DNA of 28,899 nt from a virus, in IMG/VR virus record IMGVR_UViG_3300027365_000048, positions 1 to 28,899 of that record. One strand, 5' to 3'. Made by a program: the position numbers and the translations under genes. Below are positions 22,112-26,781 of the stretch, piece by piece. Each line of letters starts with the position of its first letter. Position 1 is the first letter of the stretch. The notes under the pieces were generated by a model. It was not told the DNA's origin. It saw only the letters and a program-made list of their open reading frames with translations, and did no database searches.

Positions 22112-22753
22112 ATGTATGTTTTGACAAACAGCGATCATTCGGTCGCACAATACCCCTATTCTGTCGCCCGTCTGCGACACGAAAACCCCAACACCAGCTT
22201 TCCACGCAATCCTGACGACACATTGCTAGCAGAGTGGGGTGTTTATCCTGTAAGGCCCGCAGAGACGCCTCTCGTTGACGAGCTAATTGAAAGCGTCGAG
22301 GAAATTGCGCCAGTTAAACAGGCTGACGGAACGTGGCTGCAACAATGGCAAGTCGTCGAGAAGTATTCGGCGGAAGAGCGCGACAGGCTGCTGGCTGAGC
22401 GGGAGGTTGAGAGAGAGCGGCAGCAGCGCACCGGGCTTGTGCAGCAGATCGCCAACCGCCGCTGGCAGGCGGAGGTGGCAGGTATCGACGTTGGCGGCAT
22501 GCACATCGACACTGGCCGCGACAGCCAGGCGCTCATCACTGGCGCCACGGTTCAGGCCATGCTCGACCCCTCGTATGCGCTGCGCTGGAAAACGCCTGAC
22601 GGATTTGTTGACCTGACGGCTGAGCAGATCATCGCGGTTGCGAATGCTGCTCGAGGCCACGTTCAGGCCTGCTTTAACCGGGAGGCAGAACTGCTCGACG
22701 CTCTTGATGCCGGCACCTTCACGCCGGACATGCTCGAGCAAGGCTGGCCGTAA
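22112..22753 (+). CDS. tail fibre assembly-like protein (DUF4376)
   Basis: This 213-residue protein has an N-terminal small domain (MYVLTNSDHSVAQYPYSVAR, then FPRNPDDTLLAEWGVYPV) of the type seen in phage fibre-associated proteins. A helical Glu/Arg linker (YSAEERDRLLAEREVERERQ) leads to a DUF4376 domain at about residues 118-205 (RRWQAEVAGIDVGGMHIDTG, ALRWKTPDGFVDLTAEQI). DUF4376 proteins occur directly downstream of tail fibre genes and are presumed fibre chaperones or fibre-tip components. AGGATATCTCC precedes the ATG. A terminator follows 19 bases after the stop, closing the tail module. Confidence 0.8.
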   Translation: MYVLTNSDHSVAQYPYSVARLRHENPNTSFPRNPDDTLLAEWGVYPVRPAETPLVDELIESVEEIAPVKQADGTWLQQWQVVEKYSAEERDRLLAEREVERERQQRTGLVQQIANRRWQAEVAGIDVGGMHIDTGRDSQALITGATVQAMLDPSYALRWKTPDGFVDLTAEQIIAVANAARGHVQACFNREAELLDALDAGTFTPDMLEQGWP

Positions 22754-22771
22754 CCCATCCGCAACACACAG

Positions 22772-22792
22772 ACCCGCTTCGGCGGGTTTTTT
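22772..22792 (+). terminator. intrinsic terminator before lysis genes
   Basis: A perfect 6-bp stem, ACCCGC/GCGGGT, with a stable TTCG tetraloop is followed by TTTTTT. It lies directly before the TCCTGGAGAAAA ribosome binding site of the endopeptidase gene. Confidence 0.85.
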
Positions 22793-22809
22793 AATTCCTG
22801 GAGAAAAGT

Positions 22810-23151
22810 ATGACCCTCGGATCAAAGCAGCGGCAGTTCACCCGCATGATCGGGCAGCTGATCGAATTCGCCTATGCCAATGGCTATGAGCTGACCTTCG
22901 GCGATGCCTACCGCGACCCGCGTGTGCACGGCGCTGTGGGCGAAAAGAAGTCCTACAGCTCAGCGGTTTCGCTGCACAAGGAGCGGCTGGCTGTCGATTT
23001 CAACCTGTTCAAGGGCGGCAAGTACATGACCGCAAGCGAGGACTACCGGGAGCTAGGCGAGTTTTGGGAGTCGATCGGTGGCGCATGGGGCGGAAGATTC
23101 TCATCGCCGGACGGCAATCACTTCTCCCTCGAGCATGGTGGCCGGAAATGA
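22810..23151 (+). CDS. endolysin: M15-family L,D-/D,D-peptidase
   Basis: The 113-residue protein matches small M15 peptidase endolysins: FAYANGYELTFGDAYRDPRV, SLHKERLAVDFNLF with His56 and Asp63, and DGNHFSLEHGG with His104, giving the H-x6-D...H zinc site. Glu108 or a nearby acidic residue would be the general base. The enzyme cuts peptide bonds in peptidoglycan, releasing progeny from the cell. It has no signal sequence, so it needs a holin. The length is typical of T5/L-alanyl-D-glutamate peptidase-like phage lysins. GGAG lies upstream of the ATG, and the stop overlaps the next gene (ATGA). Confidence 0.9.
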   Translation: MTLGSKQRQFTRMIGQLIEFAYANGYELTFGDAYRDPRVHGAVGEKKSYSSAVSLHKERLAVDFNLFKGGKYMTASEDYRELGEFWESIGGAWGGRFSSPDGNHFSLEHGGRK

Positions 23152-23342
23152 TTCGCCTGATCGCTATTGCCTGCCTGCTGCTCGTCCTGCAAGGTTGCAC
23201 CGTCATCCAGTCCGCCCAATACGCCGTCGCCCGCTACTGCATGCTGCCCGAGCCAGCCCGCAGCGCAAACCGCGAGGCCGTCGCGCTAGCCATGGCGCCG
23301 AACCGCATCAACATCCAATGTGCCGGGGTGGACGATGAGTAA
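23148..23342 (+). CDS. small lipoprotein of lysis region
   Basis: This 64-residue protein begins MIRLIAIACLLLVLQGCTVI, a signal peptide with a good lipobox (LQGC) that would acylate Cys18. The mature part is about 47 residues (YAVARYCMLPEPARSANREA) with two further cysteines. It overlaps the endolysin stop (ATGA) and the next gene by eight bases. By position an outer-membrane spanin subunit is possible, but it lacks the Pro-rich linker usual in o-spanins and no inner-membrane partner was found, so only a lipoprotein call is made. The longer frame from 23064 runs inside the endolysin gene and is not used. Confidence 0.7.
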   Translation: MIRLIAIACLLLVLQGCTVIQSAQYAVARYCMLPEPARSANREAVALAMAPNRINIQCAGVDDE

Positions 23343-23778
23343 CGCATGGTTCTCCGGGGCGCTGGATCTGCGGGCGTACAAGCCGGGCGAGTGGGTGCTG
23401 CTGGAGCCGTTCCGCTACCACGCGCGCGATGGCCGGGAATTCACCGTGCCGCGCTGGTTCATCACCGATCTGGCGTCGATACCGTGGCTGGTAGACCCTC
23501 TGTTTGACGGCATCGACCATCGGGCCGCAGGCGTCATTCACGATTGGATTTATTGCTCTCAGCAGGTCAGCCGAGCCGAAGCCGATGAGCTGTTCCGCGA
23601 GATGCTGGAAACCCTCGGCGTCGAAGTCATCAAGCGCAATCTGATGTACTCCGGCCTGCGCGTGGGCGGCTGGTATCGCTACGGGCAGTGCAAGGGCGGG
23701 CCGAAAGCCGAAGACTTCGCATGGGAGTTCATGAACTCGACAGAGCGTGAGGCGTACCGCATACGGTTTATCGCGTAG
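23335..23778 (+). CDS. DUF1353 family phage protein
   Basis: The 147-residue protein contains the DUF1353 hallmarks: FTVPRWFITDLASIPWLVDP, the HRAAGVIHDWIYCSQQVSRA segment and DELFREMLETLGVE. The family appears at the end of phage lysis or tail modules; the conserved D-x-A-S-I-P and H-D-W motifs suggest an enzymatic or metal-binding role, but no activity is established to my knowledge. The ATG at 23335 overlaps the lipoprotein end, with GGGGTGG as ribosome site. It is the last rightward late gene before attP. A GGGGGAAT/ATTCCCCC inverted repeat 37 bases downstream may end the transcript or serve integrase. Confidence 0.85.
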   Translation: MSNAWFSGALDLRAYKPGEWVLLEPFRYHARDGREFTVPRWFITDLASIPWLVDPLFDGIDHRAAGVIHDWIYCSQQVSRAEADELFREMLETLGVEVIKRNLMYSGLRVGGWYRYGQCKGGPKAEDFAWEFMNSTEREAYRIRFIA

Positions 23779-23814
23779 GGGGATTGGGTTGCCCGGACGG
23801 GCTGAGAATGGCAT

Positions 23815-23846
23815 GGGGGAATTTTGGTGATCGCATTCCCCCAAAT
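23815..23846. repeat. left-arm inverted repeats (candidate Int arm sites)
   Basis: GGGGGAAT (23815-23822) and ATTCCCCC (23835-23842) form a perfect 8-bp inverted repeat. The second copy extends to ATTCCCCCAAAT (23835-23846), which recurs inverted at 24073-24084 on the other side of the core. It could also act as a transcript end for the late operon. Confidence 0.5.
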
Positions 23847-23934
23847 ATCGCCTAGCTACTACATGGGGTAGTGCGTGAAGGCGCTAAGAACGGGGTGTTC
23901 GGGCTTGAGTGTTTCGGCGGGGCGGGGGCGCTAA

Positions 23935-23997
23935 ACGGATTCGAAATCCGTTGTACCCGCGAGGGTACCTAGGGTTCAAATCCCTATCTCTCCGCCA
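23935..23997 (+). other. tRNA-Ser(CGA) 3'-terminal fragment, att core
   Basis: The anticodon stem ACGGA/TCCGT encloses loop TTCGAAA with anticodon CGA (23942-23944). A long variable arm GTACCC/GGGTAC with GCGA loop identifies a class II tRNA. The T-arm (TAGGG, TTCAAAT, CCCTA), acceptor strand TCTCTCC, discriminator G and CCA follow to 23997. The matching 5' acceptor strand GGAGAGA and a D-arm are absent upstream, so this is not a complete tRNA gene. It would restore the host tRNA-Ser 3' end on integration. Identity to the host tRNA may extend a few bases left of 23935. Confidence 0.85.
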
Positions 23998-24013
23998 CTA
24001 ACACAGTGAAATC

Positions 24014-24050
24014 AAGGGCTTGGCGGGTTTCGACCTCCAAGCCCTTTTTC
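24014..24050 (+). terminator. terminator hairpin after the tRNA fragment
   Basis: A perfect 10-bp stem, AAGGGCTTGG/CCAAGCCCTT, with a 13-base loop is followed by a T-rich tail. It lies 17 bases beyond the CCA end. After integration it would end the transcript of the reconstituted tRNA and insulate int from it. Confidence 0.8.
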
Positions 24051-24072
24051 TTTGGTGCGCAGATTGGTGCAA

Positions 24073-24127
24073 ATTTGGGGGAATGGCTTCGCTTGACGCT
24101 CCCCTACGCTCCCCCATAGATTCCCCC
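24073..24127. repeat. right-arm C-tract repeats (candidate Int arm sites)
   Basis: ATTTGGGGGAAT (24073-24084) is the exact inverse of the left-arm 12-mer. It is followed by direct repeats CGCTCCCC (24098-24104 region), CGCTCCCCC (24107-24115) and GATTCCCCC (24119-24127), spaced about 10-12 bp, i.e. on the same helix face, and ending at the int start codon. Confidence 0.5.
24093..24122 (+). promoter_or_regulatory. predicted int promoter
   Basis: TTGACG (24093-24098, 5/6 match to -35) and TAGATT (24117-24122, 4/6 match to -10) are separated by 18 bp. The start point would be at 24129-24130, the A of the int ATG, implying a leaderless message. The C-tract repeats fill the spacer, so bound integrase could repress it. 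Confidence 0.55.
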
Positions 24128-24129
24128 GC

Positions 24130-25104
24130 ATGGCCTATTTCGAGAAGCGCGGAAGCTCCTGGCGTGCCCAGGTTCGCCGCAAAGGATATCCAACCCTATC
24201 AGCTACCTTTGACACCAAGGCAGAAGCCCAGCGATGGGCGGCCGAGGTCGAGGGGGACATGTCGCGCGCGCGGTTCGTGGATATCCGCGAGGCCGAAAGC
24301 ACGACACTGGCTGAGGCGCTGAAGCGGTACCGGCGCGAGGTAAGCGATCACAAGAAGGGTGAGAAGCAAGAAGGCGTCCGCATAAAGCGGTGGATGGAAG
24401 ATCCGCTGGCGGAGAAGTCGCTGGCCTCGCTCAAGTCTTCTGACCTAGCCGCCTGGCGTGATGAAAGGCTGAAGGAGGGGAAATCCACCGCAACGGTTCG
24501 CCTGAACCTGGCCATCATCAGCCACCTATATACAGTGGCCGCGAAGGAATGGGGGATTGAAGGGCTGGTAAACCCGTGCCGGAACCTGCGGATGCCTGCC
24601 GGCAGTAAGTCGCGTGACCGACGGCCGACCAGCGATGAGCTGAGCAGGATCTACGCAGAGGCCGCAAAGATTCACCACGAGCTTCCGGTGATCATTGAGC
24701 TGGCAGCCGATACGGCAATGCGCCGATCCGAACTGGTACTGTTGCGGCGCGACCAGATCAAAGGAAAGGTCGCGCACCTCGAAGACACGAAGAACGGATC
24801 TCGCCGGCTGGTACCGCTCTCGAGCCGGGCACGCAAGCTGCTGGACGAACTGCCGAAGCAGATCAATGGCCGCGTGTTCTCACTTTCGCCTCAGACCGTC
24901 AGCAACTACTTCCCGCTTGCCTGCAAGGCTGCCGGCGTGGTCGGACTGACCTATCACGACCTGCGCCACGAGGCCACGAGCCGCCTGTTCGAGCGCGGCT
25001 TCACCATGATGGAGGTGGCTGCAATTACTGGCCACCGCACGCTTGGCCAGTTGCAACGGTACACTCACTTAAGCCCTCACGACTTGGCCGACAAGCTCGG
25101 CTAG
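24130..25104 (+). CDS. int: tyrosine-recombinase integrase
   Basis: The 324-residue protein has an N-terminal arm-binding-like segment (MAYFEKRGSSWRAQVRRKGY), a SAM-like core-binding domain (about residues 60-155, KSSDLAAWRDERLKEGKSTA) and a catalytic domain with Arg198 (TAMRRSEL), His276-x-x-Arg279 (YHDLRHEA), His302 (GHRT) and nucleophile Tyr311 (RYTHL). It recombines attP with attB in the host tRNA-Ser gene and, with a directionality factor, excises the prophage. No Shine-Dalgarno site precedes the ATG, only a C-tract. The stop TAG abuts the stop of the convergent HTH gene with no gap. Confidence 0.95.
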   Translation: MAYFEKRGSSWRAQVRRKGYPTLSATFDTKAEAQRWAAEVEGDMSRARFVDIREAESTTLAEALKRYRREVSDHKKGEKQEGVRIKRWMEDPLAEKSLASLKSSDLAAWRDERLKEGKSTATVRLNLAIISHLYTVAAKEWGIEGLVNPCRNLRMPAGSKSRDRRPTSDELSRIYAEAAKIHHELPVIIELAADTAMRRSELVLLRRDQIKGKVAHLEDTKNGSRRLVPLSSRARKLLDELPKQINGRVFSLSPQTVSNYFPLACKAAGVVGLTYHDLRHEATSRLFERGFTMMEVAAITGHRTLGQLQRYTHLSPHDLADKLG

Positions 25105-25350
25105 TCACGCAACACCCCTCAGCTTCGGCGGCTCGCGCCGCTTCCTGCCTACCTTCGGCGCCTTGTGTTCGCCGCTCTCATACTCCCGCAAGAACATGCG
25201 GACCGACTCTGTACGCCAGCAATGCCGAGCGCCCTGCTTGAATCCAGGCGGCAGCCAGTTTGCCCCGTCTCGAATAGCAGAGCGGATCGCGCATTCGGTG
25301 CGGTTCAGCATCTTCGCCAGTTCTGGCACATGCAAAATTTCCGGTTCCAT
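25105..25350 (-). CDS. HTH DNA-binding protein, candidate excisionase
   Basis: This 81-residue basic protein has an N-terminal winged-helix/MerR-like HTH (ILHVPELAKMLNRTECAIRS, then AIRDGANWLPPGFKQGARHC) with a recognition region containing W and P residues as in Xis/HTH-17 proteins, and a Lys/Arg-rich tail (APKVGRKRREPPKLRG). It is the last gene of the leftward operon and converges on int with adjacent stops, so xis and int would be made from opposite strands. GGAGGGG lies about four bases upstream of the ATG. Excisionase function is inferred from fold and position; a small transcription factor is the alternative. Confidence 0.7.
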   Translation of the reverse strand: MEPEILHVPELAKMLNRTECAIRSAIRDGANWLPPGFKQGARHCWRTESVRMFLREYESGEHKAPKVGRKRREPPKLRGVA

Positions 25351-25351
25351 C

Positions 25352-25549
25352 TCACCCCTCCAATTCCCGGCAGCCGCAGTAACTGCAGCGCTTGCCGAGG
25401 ACGTTCTTCACGCATACGTTCGTGCGCTCGCCTTCTTCCTCTATCCAGACTTCCATGCGGATTCGCTGCATGTCGGACTTGGCGAGGATTTCAAACTGGC
25501 GCTTCTGCTCCTGCTCCGGCAGGCGCTTGAATGATTGCCACAGGCTCAT
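25352..25549 (-). CDS. small CxxC protein, function unknown
   Basis: The 65-residue protein starts at ATG 25549 with GAGGGGG six bases upstream; the GTG at 25555 overlaps the previous stop region and is less likely. It is highly charged (FKRLPEQEQKRQFEILAKSD, MEVWIEEEGERT) and ends with CSYCGCRELEG, a zinc-knuckle-like CxxCxC. It lies one base from the HTH gene in the leftward operon. No family was recognised; phage accessory proteins of this size are often host-takeover or regulatory factors. Confidence 0.62.
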   Translation of the reverse strand: MSLWQSFKRLPEQEQKRQFEILAKSDMQRIRMEVWIEEEGERTNVCVKNVLGKRCSYCGCRELEG

Positions 25550-25551
25550 AC

Positions 25552-25872
25552 TCACCCCCTCACCGTTACGCCGGCTGCTTTAACAAATGAGCCGCAGGCG
25601 GATATTGCGCCGTTCACCATGTGAGCAGCATCCACGGCATAGTCGCCATCGGCATCGAACGGAACAGCCTCCCTCACGTCCTCGGCTGTCACTTGAGGTG
25701 GCAGCTCAATAACCAACTCAGCCCGCGATGCCTGCCAAACTAGCCAGTAGCACTGGGTCGGATAGTTGATGTAGTCGCCTGCCTCATCCTTTTCAAAGTG
25801 GGCTGGTGATAGGCCGAACGCCTCGCTGCCTGCCCACGCCTCGAACTCAGCTATCGCCTTGTCTGTGTGCAT
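25552..25872 (-). CDS. phage accessory protein, function unknown
   Basis: This 106-residue acidic protein begins MHTDKAIAEFEAWAGSEAFG and contains YPTQCYWLVWQASRAELVIE. The FEAWA and W-x-x-WQAS elements are shared with many small early proteins of Enterobacteria and Pseudomonas phages (recollection). The rest (VTAEDVREAVPFDADGDYAV) has no motif. AGGAGAT lies six bases before the ATG. It is mid-operon on the minus strand. No function can be given. Confidence 0.65.
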   Translation of the reverse strand: MHTDKAIAEFEAWAGSEAFGLSPAHFEKDEAGDYINYPTQCYWLVWQASRAELVIELPPQVTAEDVREAVPFDADGDYAVDAAHMVNGAISACGSFVKAAGVTVRG

Positions 25873-25896
25873 GTCTATCTCCTGCTGCGTGTGGGG

Positions 25897-26217
25897 TTAG
25901 GCGGCTGGCTGGCTGCTTGCTCCGCCAACGATCTTTCGCACCATTCGATCGGTTTCGGCTTGCTGCTTATGCTCTTGGCTGACCCCTGCATAACGCTCAA
26001 ACTTCGCCACCTTCAGATTCCTGCCGTACTGCGGATGCCTCACGTACTCGCCGAACACCGTGAACTCGACGGTCTTCCTTGGCTCAGGTGCCGGCACCCC
26101 GTCGAATACTGCGCGTACGTGCCTGCCGCCTGATATCCGCAAATCAAGGATCTGGTAGCTGCCGCTTTCATTGCTGAATATCCGGCGCACGAACTTGCCG
26201 ATCAGAATTTCGGCCAT
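25897..26217 (-). CDS. stand-alone OB-fold protein resembling RecD2/YrrC N-terminal domain
   Basis: This 106-residue protein has a strand-rich body: GKFVRRIFSNESGSYQILDL, RKTVEFTVFGEYVRHPQYGR and NLKVAKFERY. The G-E-Y-V-x-H-P-x-Y-G-R-x-L-K-V pattern closely resembles the N-terminal OB domain of RecD2/YrrC helicases, but the helicase part is absent. A C-terminal charged helix (SQEHKQQAETDRMVRKIVGG) follows. It may bind single-stranded DNA or modulate host RecBCD/RecD-like nucleases, a usual need for early phage genes; this is inference. GGGAGAAACTGAC precedes the ATG. Confidence 0.65.
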   Translation of the reverse strand: MAEILIGKFVRRIFSNESGSYQILDLRISGGRHVRAVFDGVPAPEPRKTVEFTVFGEYVRHPQYGRNLKVAKFERYAGVSQEHKQQAETDRMVRKIVGGASSQPAA

Positions 26218-26255
26218 GTCAGTTTCTCCCGTGGCTTACGGCTCGCTGCCAATAG

Positions 26256-26540
26256 TTAGAAAGGAACAATTCCGTCACCCCACTCTTCTTCTTTCAGATG
26301 GTTCGGGCAGACCGTCTTGAATATCTTCACAAGCCGCTCAAGTCGCTTTGCGCGGGCCTTCCGCGGCCTGAAATGATCGGCTGAATATCTCTCCAGCATC
26401 CCGCAGATTTCGTAGTAAAGGTGAGTTTGATAGCAGTCGGTTAACTCAATGAAATCGACCCTATCCCTGTCGAAGCCAAGGAATTCGTAGCTGTAAGGGT
26501 CGTAACCGAGCATCTGCACAAATTCGCGATGTATGGACAT
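26256..26540 (-). CDS. uncharacterised early protein
   Basis: The 94-residue protein was not recognised. It is rich in Tyr, Phe, Asp and Glu in its first half (MLGYDPYSYEFLGFDRDRVD, TDCYQTHLYYEICGMLERYS) and has a basic helix (RPRKARAKRLERLVKIFKT). It uses more A/T than the methyltransferase upstream. GGGGAGG lies seven bases before the ATG. It is within the leftward operon, 59 bases downstream of the preceding small gene. Confidence 0.62.
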   Translation of the reverse strand: MSIHREFVQMLGYDPYSYEFLGFDRDRVDFIELTDCYQTHLYYEICGMLERYSADHFRPRKARAKRLERLVKIFKTVCPNHLKEEEWGDGIVPF

Positions 26541-26599
26541 GTCTCTACCTCCCCGCCGACTCTCGCCGGCAGGCTGTGTGTTTGGGTGGGGTTAGGGGG

Positions 26600-26698
26600 T
26601 TAGGCGCGACGGATCAGGATGAACAGGCCGAAGCCGAAACGCTTCCACTGGCGGGTGTTGGTCGGCTTGTGCAGCCAGATTTGGGTCTTGGGTCGCAT
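26600..26698 (-). CDS. 32-residue basic mini-protein
   Basis: ATG at 26698 with an excellent site (CCGGAGGCCCA) five bases upstream opens a frame encoding MRPKTQIWLHKPTNTRQWKR followed by FGFGLFILIRRA, ending at TAA 26600-26602. The product is strongly basic with a short hydrophobic C-terminal patch. It overlaps the end of the preceding 55-residue frame. The ribosome site is better than many in the window, which favours a real gene, but it is too short to assign. Confidence 0.45.
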   Translation of the reverse strand: MRPKTQIWLHKPTNTRQWKRFGFGLFILIRRA

Positions 26699-26781
26699 TG
26701 GGCCTCCGGTGGGCGGCAGCGGAAACAGGCGCATTGGCCGATCCGCTTGCCGTCCGTGCGGCAGAAGATGGGTGCGTTCAT
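26614..26781 (-). CDS. small cysteine-rich protein
   Basis: The ATG at 26781 overlaps the methyltransferase stop (ATGA). The 55-residue frame begins MNAPIFCRTDGKRIGQCACF and continues RCRPPEAQCDPRPKSGC, with CxC and CxxC-like spacing that could bind one zinc. The C-terminal 25 residues lie over the start of the next mini-gene and look low-complexity (Ser, Ala, Pro), so the functional part is probably the first 30 residues. Function unknown. Confidence 0.5.
   Translation of the reverse strand: MNAPIFCRTDGKRIGQCACFRCRPPEAQCDPRPKSGCTSRPTPASGSVSASACSS

Larger units (their letters stand above)
23779..24129. other. attP: phage attachment region attP (351 bp non-coding)
   Basis: This non-coding stretch between the last late gene and int contains a tRNA-Ser 3'-end core (about 23935-23997), a terminator hairpin and repeated (G)5AAT/ATTC5 motifs on both sides of the core. 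The arrangement of arm repeats, tRNA 3' core, arm repeats and adjacent integrase is that of an intact attP. Phage genes lie on both sides, so it is not attL or attR of a single prophage. Confidence 0.8.

Noticed and set aside
23064-23147. Longer form of the lipoprotein gene from 23064
   Set aside because: It would overlap the endolysin frame and hide the signal peptide; ATG 23148 gives a proper lipobox and ATGA coupling.
23905-23997. Complete functional tRNA-Ser gene
   Set aside because: The 3' half is perfect but no GGAGAGA acceptor 5' strand or D-arm occurs upstream, so it is an att-core fragment.
24098-24127. C-tract repeats as a CRISPR array
   Set aside because: Repeats are 8-9 bp with about 2-4 bp between them; no CRISPR repeat-spacer regularity.
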